Origin: a virus
Length of the DNA: 27,034 bases
IMG/VR virus record: IMGVR_UViG_3300000385_000010
Span: 13,027 to 40,060 of that record
Strand: one strand, 5' to 3'
The notes under the pieces are model-generated. The model worked only from the letters and a program-made list of their open reading frames with translations. It made no database searches and was not told where the DNA came from. Every line of letters starts with the position of its first letter. Position 1 is the first letter of the stretch. The translations under genes and the position numbers were made by a program. Of this stretch, positions 7,777 through 14,554 are shown in pieces.

Positions 7777-8439
7777 ATGAAACTGATTAAAGAAATCAAC
7801 GAAGAAGTTCATTATATTACAGAGGCCAAAGAAGATGGCCAAAAGAACTATTTCATTGAAGGTATCATTATGCAAGGTGATATTAAAAACCGCAATGGGC
7901 GTGTTTATCCTTCAAATGTTCTTGTTAATGAAATGAATCGTTATAATCAAAACTACGTAGATAAGAAGCGTGCTTACGGTGAGCTTGGTCATCCTGATGG
8001 ACCTACAATCAATCTCGATCGTGTGTCTCACATGTTTACTAATCTTCGTCAAGAAGGATCAAATATCGTTGGTAAAGCAAAAGTGATGGATACACCAATG
8101 GGTAAGATTGTTAAGAATCTCATTGATGAAGGCGCTCAGCTTGGTATCTCTTCACGTGGTATGGGTTCTTTAAGAAAGAATAAAAGTGGTATTATGGAAG
8201 TTCAAGGTGACTTTATGCTAGCAACTGCTGGCGATATTGTTGCTGATCCGTCTGCACCAGATGCATTTGTTCAAGGTATCATGGAAGGTGTTGATTGGGT
8301 CTATGACGTTGCTGAACAAACTTGGAAAGCACAGAACACGTTTGATGAAATCGAACAAGAAGTCAAAGGTATGAGCAAACAAGAAATTGAAGAGCAAGCA
8401 TATGCACTCTTTAACAAGTTTCTTAAGTCTCTTACATAA
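7777..8439 (+). CDS. 21: Prohead maturation protease gp21
   Basis: The 220-residue protein (T4: 212) is a serine protease of the herpesvirus-assemblin-like fold. The substrate-strand start YFIEGIIMQGDIKNRNGRVYP is followed by the catalytic His in GELGHP (His72) and the catalytic Ser in GISSRGMGS (Ser125 or Ser126). It is assembled inside the prohead core, then activates and cuts core proteins, the capsid protein and itself, normally after Glu in (L/I)xE sites. It lies in the canonical order 68-x-21-22-23. The N-terminal leader (KLIKEINEEVHYITEAKEDG) likely is the self-removed propeptide. The ribosome site is a modest AAGGAA. Confidence 0.95.
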   Translation: MKLIKEINEEVHYITEAKEDGQKNYFIEGIIMQGDIKNRNGRVYPSNVLVNEMNRYNQNYVDKKRAYGELGHPDGPTINLDRVSHMFTNLRQEGSNIVGKAKVMDTPMGKIVKNLIDEGAQLGISSRGMGSLRKNKSGIMEVQGDFMLATAGDIVADPSAPDAFVQGIMEGVDWVYDVAEQTWKAQNTFDEIEQEVKGMSKQEIEEQAYALFNKFLKSLT

Positions 8440-8450
8440 AGTTGTGAAAT

Positions 8451-8458
8451 TATAAATA
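8451..8458 (+). promoter_or_regulatory. Late promoter for gene 22
   Basis: Exact TATAAATA eleven bases after the gene 21 stop and 40 bases before the gene 22 ATG, with AAAAGGAGATA as the ribosome site downstream. The context (gaaaTTATAAATAA) is nearly the same as that of the gene 23 promoter at 9481. Confidence 0.88.
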
Positions 8459-8490
8459 AAACAGATTATTATTCTAAAAGGAGATATCTA

Positions 8491-9474
8491 ATGTCTGATC
8501 AAGAATTTGAACAGTTAGACGAAGTAAAGGCAACTGGTGAAAATTCCATGGCTAACGACCCTGTTACACCAGCTGGCGGAAGCCCAATGAAAAAGAATCG
8601 TAAGGCTGACATGAGCAAGTCTGTTGATCCTAATGCTGATGAAATCGAAGACGATGTAAAGACACCAATGGGTGGTCCTTCTGCATCTGAAAAGTCTGCA
8701 GCTGAAGGTCCTACAGGCAAAAAAGCACCTGCTCGTAAAGCTGACAAAACAGGTATGAAAGAGTCTATCGAAGAAATGTTCGGTGGTCAAGATCTTTCTG
8801 AAGATTTTAAAGAACGTGCAACTGTTGTTTTTGAAGCAGCTGTTAATGCAAAGCTTCTAGAAGAAGTTGAAAGATTAGAAGAAGAGTTTGAACAAAAGCT
8901 TGAAGAGCAGGCAACTGAGGCTGTTAACGAGCTTATTGAAAACGTAGATTCCTATTTAGATTATGTTGTTGAAAAGTGGATGGAAGAGAATGAACTTGCT
9001 ATCGAAAATGGTATTCGTACCGAGATGGCAGAGTCGTTCATTGCAGGTCTTCATGACCTATTTGTTGAGCATAACATCGAAGTTCCTGAGGACAAAATCG
9101 ATGCATATGCTGAAATGGCTGAACAGCTTGAAAGCAAAGACGAAGAACTTAACGAAGCGATCAATGAAGCAATTGAACTTCGTAAGGCTCTTGCCGAAGC
9201 TCACAAGCAGGATGTTTTTGAAGATATCAGCGAAGGTCTAACCGATACTCAGCGTGAAAAGCTTGCTAAGCTTGCTGAAGGTGTTGAATTTGACGACATT
9301 GAAGGTTATAAGTCCAAAGTTGAAATCATCAAGGAAAACTACTTTGGTGGTAAGACACTTACTGAAGAAGTTGATGAAATCGATCCAATCGAAGAAGAAA
9401 CTTCTGAGACTCAGTATGTCGATCCAAATGTTGCAAAGTATGCAGCTGCGATTTCGAAAACTCTTAGAAAGTAA
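8491..9474 (+). CDS. 22: Major prohead scaffold (core) protein gp22
   Basis: The 327-residue protein is very rich in Glu, Lys and Ala and is almost entirely helical from residue 90 on, with long coiled-coil heptads (LLEEVERLEEEFEQKLEEQ and AEMAEQLESKDEELNEAINE). The first 90 residues are Gly/Pro/Lys-rich and likely disordered. This is the expected make-up of the T4 gp22 scaffold (269 residues), which builds the prohead core and is digested to small peptides by gp21. It is larger than T4 gp22, mainly through the disordered N-terminal part. It has its own late promoter, suiting the high stoichiometry. Confidence 0.92.
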   Translation: MSDQEFEQLDEVKATGENSMANDPVTPAGGSPMKKNRKADMSKSVDPNADEIEDDVKTPMGGPSASEKSAAEGPTGKKAPARKADKTGMKESIEEMFGGQDLSEDFKERATVVFEAAVNAKLLEEVERLEEEFEQKLEEQATEAVNELIENVDSYLDYVVEKWMEENELAIENGIRTEMAESFIAGLHDLFVEHNIEVPEDKIDAYAEMAEQLESKDEELNEAINEAIELRKALAEAHKQDVFEDISEGLTDTQREKLAKLAEGVEFDDIEGYKSKVEIIKENYFGGKTLTEEVDEIDPIEEETSETQYVDPNVAKYAAAISKTLRK

Positions 9475-9480
9475 TGAAAT

Positions 9481-9488
9481 TATAAATA
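9481..9488 (+). promoter_or_regulatory. Late promoter for gene 23
   Basis: Exact TATAAATA, 42 bases before the capsid ATG and starting seven bases after the gene 22 stop. The leader holds TTAAAAGGAGATAA as ribosome site. Together with the terminator at 10834 it defines a single-gene capsid transcript. Confidence 0.9.
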
Positions 9489-9522
9489 ATCTTAGACAAA
9501 CCTTAAAAGGAGATAATAACAA

Positions 9523-10806
9523 ATGTCTATTGAATCTTTAAACGAAAAGTGGCAGCCTGTCCTAGAGCATGCTGACCTTGGTAAGATCGAAGACTCTCAC
9601 CGCCGTAGCGTTACTGCTCAGCTTCTTGAGAATACTGAGACTGCACTTCGTGAAGGTGGTGCATGGAGCATGTCCAGCCTTCTTAACGAAGAGCCAACAA
9701 ACTCTGTAACTGCGGGTCAGGTTGACAACTACGATCCGGTTCTTATTAGCCTTGTTCGTCGTTCTATGCCAAACCTTATTGCTTATGACATTGCTGGTGT
9801 TCAGCCAATGACAGGACCAACAGGTCTTATCTTTGCAATGCGCTCTAAGTATGCGGTTGACCCAGCGAATACTGCAACATGGACTGAAGCGTTCTACAAC
9901 GAAGCAGATACAGACTTCTCTGGTACTGGTACTCATGCGGGTAACACAGGTACAGCAAACACTGCAAACAATGGTACTGGTATGGCAACAACTGCTGCTG
10001 AAGCACTCGGCGACGGTGGTGGTACTGATTTCAACGAAATGGCGTTTGAAATCGACAAAGTATCTGTTACTGCAAAGAGCCGTGCGCTAAAAGCAGAATA
10101 CACAACAGAGCTTGCACAGGACCTTAAGGCTATCCACGGTCTTGACGCAGAAACTGAGCTTGCAAACATCCTTACTTCTGAGGTTCTTGCAGAAATCAAC
10201 CGTGAGGTTGTTCGCACAGTTTACAACACTGCTAAAGCAGGTTCTCAGACTGGTGTTGCATCTGCAGGTACTTTCGACCTAGACGTCGATGCAAACGGTC
10301 GTTGGAGCGTTGAGAAGTTCAAAGGTCTTATGTTCCAGATCGAGCGTGAAGCAAACCAGATCGCAAAAGAAACCAGACGTGGTAAGGGTAACATCATTAT
10401 CTGTTCTTCCGATGTAGCTTCTGCTCTTCAGATGGCAGGTGTTCTTGATTACACCCCAGCTCTTAACAGCAACAACCTTAACGTTGATGACACAGGTAAC
10501 ACATTTGCTGGTGTTCTTAACGGTCGCTTCCGTGTATACATCGACCCATATGCGGGTGGTAACTATATGGTTGTTGGTTACAAAGGTTCCAGCGCATTCG
10601 ACGCAGGTCTCTTCTACTGCCCATACGTTCCACTACAGATGGTTCGTGCAGTTGGTGAGAATACCTTCCAGCCAAAAATCGGCTTCAAAACCCGTTACGG
10701 TATGGTTGCGAACCCATTCTCCAAAGGTGCAACTGCATCTGACGGTACTCTTGAAGCAGGTGCGAACGTTTACTACCGCCGCACTCTTGTTTCGAACATC
10801 CTATAA
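9523..10806 (+). CDS. 23: Major capsid protein gp23
   Basis: The 427-residue HK97-fold capsid protein shows classic gp23 landmarks: NYDPVLISLVRRSMPNLIAYDI (about 69-90), VQPMTGPTGLIFAMRSKY, SRALKAEYTTELAQDLKAIHGLDAE, KGNIIICSSDVASAL and NPYAGG-like YIDPYAGGNYMVVGYKG. It is shorter than T4 gp23 (521), as in many marine relatives. The N-terminal 56 residues likely form a delta domain removed by gp21, since LNE (54-56), just before EPTNSVTAG, fits the (L/I)xE cleavage rule. Codon choice looks more uniform and GC-richer than in neighbours, as expected for the most highly expressed gene. It has its own late promoter and terminator. Confidence 0.97.
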   Translation: MSIESLNEKWQPVLEHADLGKIEDSHRRSVTAQLLENTETALREGGAWSMSSLLNEEPTNSVTAGQVDNYDPVLISLVRRSMPNLIAYDIAGVQPMTGPTGLIFAMRSKYAVDPANTATWTEAFYNEADTDFSGTGTHAGNTGTANTANNGTGMATTAAEALGDGGGTDFNEMAFEIDKVSVTAKSRALKAEYTTELAQDLKAIHGLDAETELANILTSEVLAEINREVVRTVYNTAKAGSQTGVASAGTFDLDVDANGRWSVEKFKGLMFQIEREANQIAKETRRGKGNIIICSSDVASALQMAGVLDYTPALNSNNLNVDDTGNTFAGVLNGRFRVYIDPYAGGNYMVVGYKGSSAFDAGLFYCPYVPLQMVRAVGENTFQPKIGFKTRYGMVANPFSKGATASDGTLEAGANVYYRRTLVSNIL

Positions 10807-10833
10807 TAAGACTCGAGTCAATCGAGCTTACTG

Positions 10834-10861
10834 GAAGGGCCTTCGGGCCCTTCTTCTTTTT
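10834..10861 (+). terminator. Intrinsic terminator after gene 23
   Basis: A perfect 8-bp stem GAAGGGCC/GGCCCTTC (10834-10841 with 10846-10853) is closed by the very stable TTCG loop and followed by a T-rich run (TTCTTTTTAT). It sits 27 bases after the capsid stop, with a new late promoter immediately downstream at 10868. This is the only classic rho-independent terminator seen in the window. Confidence 0.93.
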
Positions 10862-10867
10862 ATGTAT

Positions 10868-10875
10868 TATAAATA
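10868..10875 (+). promoter_or_regulatory. Late promoter after the gene 23 terminator
   Basis: Exact TATAAATA, seven bases beyond the terminator T-run and 29 bases before the ATG at 10904. It would restart late transcription for the tail-tube-fold gene. Confidence 0.85.
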
Positions 10876-10903
10876 GTTCATATAAAGCATTAAGGATCTA
10901 TTA

Positions 10904-11410
10904 ATGGTACAAAACATCAAACAAAATTATCTTTCACCGGTAGAGTTTCGATTTGTGATTAAGAGACTTCCGTTTGTCACATTCTTTACTCAGCGTGTAT
11001 CCTTACCTGGTGTTACGATTAATCCTGTAGAACAGAGTACACCATTTAAGAATCTATATTTCACTGGTGATAAGCTATTATATGATCAATTTACTGTAGA
11101 GTTTCGTATTAATGAGAATATGGATAACTATATGGAAATCTATAACTGGATGACAGGCCTAGCATTTCCTGAAAGCTTTGAACAGTTTGCTAATCTTGAC
11201 GATTCTCAGGATGGTCTTTATTCTGACGCATCATTACTTGTTATGAATAGTGGACGTAATCCAAATATTCTTTATAAGCTTAAAGACATTTTTCCGATTA
11301 ATCTCAGCAACGTTGATTTAGATACAACAGCAGCTGATATTGATTATGTGCCAGCAAATGTTACATTCCAAATTGGATCATATGATATTGAGGTGCTACC
11401 TTCAAGTTGA
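10904..11410 (+). CDS. Tail-tube-fold protein (gp19/gp54-like)
   Basis: This 168-residue protein has the pattern of the T4 tube-protein fold: an opening LSPVEFRFVIKRLPFVTFFTQ, the hairpin SLPGVTINPVEQSTPFKNLYF, then GDKLLYDQFTVEFRINENMDNYMEIYNWM. This parallels the gp19 arrangement in the same genome (LPTSNLG, then GDRTFDEWTVTILNDED, then AMEEWM). It is therefore probably a tube initiator, terminator or a minor tube ring rather than the main tube. In related marine phages a tail-completion gene (often labelled gene 3) sits here between 23 and uvsY, but I see no specific T4 gp3 signature, so no symbol is given. A late promoter drives it, consistent with a virion role. Confidence 0.75.
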   Translation: MVQNIKQNYLSPVEFRFVIKRLPFVTFFTQRVSLPGVTINPVEQSTPFKNLYFTGDKLLYDQFTVEFRINENMDNYMEIYNWMTGLAFPESFEQFANLDDSQDGLYSDASLLVMNSGRNPNILYKLKDIFPINLSNVDLDTTAADIDYVPANVTFQIGSYDIEVLPSS

Positions 11411-11435
11411 CATTTGATCTATTTTGTTATATAAT
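11407..11435 (+). promoter_or_regulatory. Consensus sigma70-type promoter for uvsY-uvsW
   Basis: TTGACA (11407-11412) and TATAAT (11430-11435) match consensus perfectly with the ideal 17-base spacer. It overlaps the stop of the preceding late gene and lies 30 bases before the uvsY ATG, whose leader holds GGAGG. It marks the switch from late structural genes to early recombination genes. A 7-base inverted repeat, TGATCTA (11415-11421) and TAGATCA (11459-11465), brackets the -10 box and the ribosome site. Confidence 0.9.
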
Positions 11436-11464
11436 TGTTTGACTGTGATATATGGAGGTAGATC

Positions 11465-11902
11465 ATGATTCTAGAAGATATTTACGCCGAGTGGGCAAAA
11501 GATGGTGAAATTGATGAGACTAACATTTCAGGTGAGTCGACTCGCATCCCGAAGCTTCATAATAAATACTTTCAATGGTATGTTAAAGAAGGCTTGAAGC
11601 TTAAGAAGTATAAAGCAGACTATAAGAAGCTTTATAAACTTAAAACAGAATATTACAAAGGCGAGCTCGATATTGAAGAGCTCAAAGAATATGGTTGGAA
11701 ACCACAACCACTTAAAATTCTACGACAAGATATTCCGACTTATCTCGAAGCAGATGAAGACATCATTAATATGAGTCTTAAGATTGGAATGCAAGAGGCA
11801 ATCGTAGAATATCTCGAATCAATTATTAGACAAATCAATAATCGAAACTTTTATCTTAAAAATATTGTAGATTGGGAAAGGTTTAGAACTGGAGCATTAT
11901 GA
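11465..11902 (+). CDS. uvsY: Recombination mediator UvsY
   Basis: The 145-residue protein (T4: 137) begins LEDIYAEWAKDGEIDETNI, as UvsY proteins do, and has the central Lys/Tyr-rich helix (YKADYKKLYKLKTEYYKGELD) seen in the family. UvsY loads the UvsX recombinase on single-stranded DNA covered by gp32, for recombination-dependent replication and repair. The gene follows a perfect consensus promoter with a GGAGG ribosome site and overlaps uvsW by four bases (ATGA). In T4 uvsW precedes uvsY; here the order is reversed, as in marine T4-like phages. Confidence 0.9.
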   Translation: MILEDIYAEWAKDGEIDETNISGESTRIPKLHNKYFQWYVKEGLKLKKYKADYKKLYKLKTEYYKGELDIEELKEYGWKPQPLKILRQDIPTYLEADEDIINMSLKIGMQEAIVEYLESIIRQINNRNFYLKNIVDWERFRTGAL

Positions 11903-13356
11903 GCGATAAGGTATATATTGAGAAGGTTGATGAGGTATATGTAAGGGTTCATGCTGATCCTGGCATTAAAATGGAGATGTCAGGATACTTTGAGTTTTAT
12001 GTACCTGGTTATAAGTTTATGCCTGCCTATCGCAATCGCGTATGGGATGGTAAGATACGACTTCTCAATACTATGACTGGATTAATTTATTCGGGTCTTG
12101 TTGGTTATATTGCTAAATTTTGTAAACAAAGGGATTATGAACTTGAATTAGATGGAGAATTAAAAAATGAAGAAACATATGATGACGAATATGGCTATGC
12201 TCTCGCCCGTGAATTTGACTCAGCGTTTGAACCAAGAGACTATCAAAACAGAGCAGTTGTCGAAGCCCTTCGAAAGCAACGAGGATTACTACTCAGTCCT
12301 ACCGCATCAGGTAAGTCGTTTATCATCTACCTCTTATCCAGATACCATGTGGAACACCAGCGACGAGTCCTCATTATCGTACCAACGACTTCGCTCGTAT
12401 CTCAAATGGCGTCAGACTTTTTAGAATATAATAAAGCTCGTAAGCTTGATATACACAAGATTCAAGGTGGTGTAGATAAAAACGTTGATGCAGACTATAC
12501 TATTTCTACATGGCAATCTCTATTTAAAATGCCAAAAAGTTACTTTGAAAAGTTTGATGCTGTAATTGTAGACGAAGCGCACCTTGCAAAGGCAAAGTCT
12601 ATCACAAAGATTCTTGAAAAGATGCCTGAAGCAAAGTATCGGTATGGTTTTACTGGCACGCTCGATGAATCACAGACACATGAGCTTGTTCTTACCGGTC
12701 TTTTTGGTCCAGTATATCAGGTAACTCAAACAAAAAAACTTATTGATGATAACACTCTTGCTGACTTTAAGATTAAGGCTATATCACTCCAATATCCTGA
12801 CGAGATGAGGAAGATAAATAAGAGTAAGAGCTACCAAGAAGAGATTGATTGGATTGTAAAGAATGAAGCAAGAAATAAGTTTATTCGGAACTTGGCTTGG
12901 TCTCTGCCAGGTAATACTCTCATTCTTTTTCAGTTTGTCGAAAAGCATGGTAAAATACTTGAACCAATGCTTCAAAAAGACGGAAAGACCGTCCACTTTA
13001 TACACGGTGGTGTTAAAGGAGATGATCGCGAAAACGTTCGTCATATTGCTGAGTCTACCAGTGATAACATTATTCTTGCTAGTTACGGGACTTTTTCTAC
13101 TGGAGTTAACATTAAACGTCTTGATAATATCATTTTTGCTTCTCCTAGTAAATCCAAAATTCGTAACTTACAATCAATTGGACGAGTATTAAGAAAAGGT
13201 AACGGTAAAGACAAAGCAGTACTTTATGATATTGTTGATGATCTACAATGGAAGAGTCATAAGAACTTCGCAGTTCGACATTTCATGGAGAGGGTTAAGA
13301 TATATAGTAATGAGCAGTTTGAATTCAAGATCTATAATGTCCAATTGAAAGGATAA
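11899..13356 (+). CDS. uvsW: DNA/RNA helicase UvsW
   Basis: This is a 485-residue superfamily 2 helicase (T4: 503). The N-terminal substrate-binding domain ends around residue 100 and includes FMPAYRNRVWDGKIRLLN. The helicase core shows motif Q-like EPRDYQNRAV (111-120), Walker A PTASGKS (134-140), DEAH box VDEAH (224-228), motif III GFTGTLDE and motif VI SIGRVLRKG. UvsW unwinds R-loops and branched recombination intermediates and in T4 switches replication from origin use to recombination-dependent mode. Translation is coupled to uvsY. Confidence 0.95.
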   Translation: MSDKVYIEKVDEVYVRVHADPGIKMEMSGYFEFYVPGYKFMPAYRNRVWDGKIRLLNTMTGLIYSGLVGYIAKFCKQRDYELELDGELKNEETYDDEYGYALAREFDSAFEPRDYQNRAVVEALRKQRGLLLSPTASGKSFIIYLLSRYHVEHQRRVLIIVPTTSLVSQMASDFLEYNKARKLDIHKIQGGVDKNVDADYTISTWQSLFKMPKSYFEKFDAVIVDEAHLAKAKSITKILEKMPEAKYRYGFTGTLDESQTHELVLTGLFGPVYQVTQTKKLIDDNTLADFKIKAISLQYPDEMRKINKSKSYQEEIDWIVKNEARNKFIRNLAWSLPGNTLILFQFVEKHGKILEPMLQKDGKTVHFIHGGVKGDDRENVRHIAESTSDNIILASYGTFSTGVNIKRLDNIIFASPSKSKIRNLQSIGRVLRKGNGKDKAVLYDIVDDLQWKSHKNFAVRHFMERVKIYSNEQFEFKIYNVQLKG

Positions 13357-13359
13357 TAC

Positions 13360-13713
13360 ATGGAACTGAAGCACATCAAGTTAAGAACAGGCGAAGATCT
13401 TGTAGGTCCAGCTGAATTTATTAAAGATAATCTTGGTTATCGTGCGTTAAAAGTTACTACGCCGGTAAGCATTCATATGGATCCATCACTTGGATTTTAT
13501 GCTAAGTCTTGGTTACTTCTGTCGAAGGACAACGATGTCATTCTCAATCTTGAAGATGTAATGTTCTGCAAACCTGCTTCTGATACAGCCGAAGAATACT
13601 ACACTGAATTTGTACATAAATATGCTACAGAGTCTGATATCGATGATCAAGCAAATGAGCTTGAAGAATTGTTTCAAACACTACTAGAATCAAAGAGTAG
13701 TATCAAACATTAG
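13360..13713 (+). CDS. Conserved-looking small protein, possibly Sm-like fold
   Basis: I cannot name this 117-residue protein. The N-terminal half reads as short beta strands (LKHIKLRTGEDLVGPAEFI, then YRALKVTTPVSIHM, then WLLLSKDNDVILNLEDVMFCKPA), a pattern reminiscent of small Sm/Hfq-type barrels. The C-terminal third is an acidic helix (SDIDDQANELEELFQTLLES). It lies three bases after uvsW in the same transcript and ends the block before the gene 55 promoter. A link to recombination or RNA binding is only a guess from context and fold impression. Confidence 0.75.
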   Translation: MELKHIKLRTGEDLVGPAEFIKDNLGYRALKVTTPVSIHMDPSLGFYAKSWLLLSKDNDVILNLEDVMFCKPASDTAEEYYTEFVHKYATESDIDDQANELEELFQTLLESKSSIKH

Positions 13714-13774
13714 ATTATTTTCAATAGCTTAATAGCATTATACACAGTTGGCCAGAAATGTCAACTAAAAAAAG

Positions 13775-13786
13775 TATTGTACAATA
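13775..13786 (+). promoter_or_regulatory. Perfect palindrome over the gene 55 promoter -35 region
   Basis: TATTGTACAATA is a 12-base perfect palindrome that includes the presumed -35 bases. Its size and place are those of a dimeric repressor or activator site. No matching regulator can be identified in this window. Confidence 0.45.
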
Positions 13787-13806
13787 ACAATAACTTATGA
13801 TATACT
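13777..13806 (+). promoter_or_regulatory. Probable sigma70-type extended -10 promoter for gene 55
   Basis: A TATACT -10 (13801-13806) is preceded by the extended -10 TGA, with a weak TTGTAC -35 at 13777 and an 18-base spacer. It lies 30 bases before the gene 55 start, in the 122-base gap between two genes. A 6-base inverted repeat CTATAC/GTATAG (13805-13810, 13818-13823) follows before the ribosome site TAGGAG. Apart from these sites I see nothing else in the gap. Confidence 0.65.
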
Positions 13807-13835
13807 ATACTCAATACGTATAGGTAGGAGTGATT

Positions 13836-14399
13836 ATGGCCAAAAGAGCAAAAAAGAATTATGTCAATAACGCCGAGTTCTACGAGGCGATGGTTGAATA
13901 CAAAAATGCATGTCGAGAAGCAGAGGAGAGTGGTGAAGAACTACCACGTATTCCCAATTATATTGGAGAATGTATCTATCATATTGCTAATCGACTTTCT
14001 TATAAACCAAACTTTATTAACTACACATATCGAGATGATATGATCTCAGACGGCATTGAAAATGCTGTGATGTGTGTACATAATTTTGATCCAGAAAAAT
14101 CTAAGAATCCATTTGCTTACTTTACTCAAGTAATCTATTTTGCATTCATTCGTCGTATTCAAAAAGAAAAGAAGCAACTTTATGTTAAACATAAGGTTGT
14201 TGAAAATAGTGTACTTACAGGCACAGCAGTGACAGGATCAGAGACAAGTGATAATGGTGATGCTGCATTCATTGATTTGAATAACGACTATATGAATGAC
14301 TTTGTAGAAAACTATGAAGCTTCTATGAATAAGAAGAAAAAAGAGAAAGAAAAGAAAAAAGAGGGTCTTGAGAACTTTTATGAGGATGATGAAAAATGA
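13836..14399 (+). CDS. 55: Late-transcription sigma factor gp55
   Basis: The protein (187 residues from ATG 13836; T4 gp55 has 185) contains the conserved core IPNYIGECIYHIANRLSYKPNF (about 38-59), then RDDMISDGIENAVMCVHNFDPEKS and NPFAYFTQVIYFAFIRRIQKEKKQ. The latter two correspond to the sigma region 2-like helices that bind the RNA polymerase coiled coil and melt the TATAAATA element. It directs host polymerase to the late promoters found upstream. A GTG two codons earlier (13830) is in frame, but TAGGAG ends at 13830, so the ATG at 13836 has the proper spacing. The C-terminal tail is very Lys/Glu-rich. The gene overlaps the next by four bases. Confidence 0.95.
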   Translation: MAKRAKKNYVNNAEFYEAMVEYKNACREAEESGEELPRIPNYIGECIYHIANRLSYKPNFINYTYRDDMISDGIENAVMCVHNFDPEKSKNPFAYFTQVIYFAFIRRIQKEKKQLYVKHKVVENSVLTGTAVTGSETSDNGDAAFIDLNNDYMNDFVENYEASMNKKKKEKEKKKEGLENFYEDDEK

Positions 14400-14554
14400 G
14401 ACAACCACTACCAGTCATTATCGAAGACTTAATTGATAAAGCAACAAACAAAAGTGTTCACTACGAGCAAAGACAACACTTTGTGAAAACGCTTGATGAT
14501 ATTCGTAAAGCATGTCAAGAAGCAGTAAGACAATACGAGAATGAACGTAAATGA
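14396..14554 (+). CDS. 52-residue protein between genes 55 and 47
   Basis: A short gene begins at an ATGA overlap with the gene 55 stop and ends at an ATGA overlap with the gene 47 start, so it fills the gap exactly and keeps the translational chain. The product starts MRQPLPVIIEDLIDKATNKS and ends in a charged helix (TLDDIRKACQEAVRQYENERK pattern). It has no membrane segment or cysteine pair. Small proteins with a similar PLP.VIEDI start occur at this place in marine T4-like phages as far as I recall. Function is unknown; placement suggests a role with the gp46/47 nuclease or with gp55. Confidence 0.8.
   Translation: MRQPLPVIIEDLIDKATNKSVHYEQRQHFVKTLDDIRKACQEAVRQYENERK

Noticed and set aside
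10439-10876. 145-codon plus-strand frame crossing the end of gene 23
   Set aside because: It overlaps the capsid gene out of frame and runs through the terminator hairpin; composition is that of a frame-shifted capsid gene.
10904-11410. Naming this gene 3 (tail completion) from position alone
   Set aside because: The sequence pattern is that of the tube fold and I cannot see a T4 gp3 signature, so the symbol was left empty.
11415-11465. Seven-base inverted repeat around the uvsY promoter as a second ribosome-site-masking hairpin
   Set aside because: The stem is short and the loop is 37 bases, so chance is likely; it is mentioned only with the promoter.
12813-12820. GATAAATA within uvsW
   Set aside because: Same reason: internal to an early gene, mismatched and without a downstream start.
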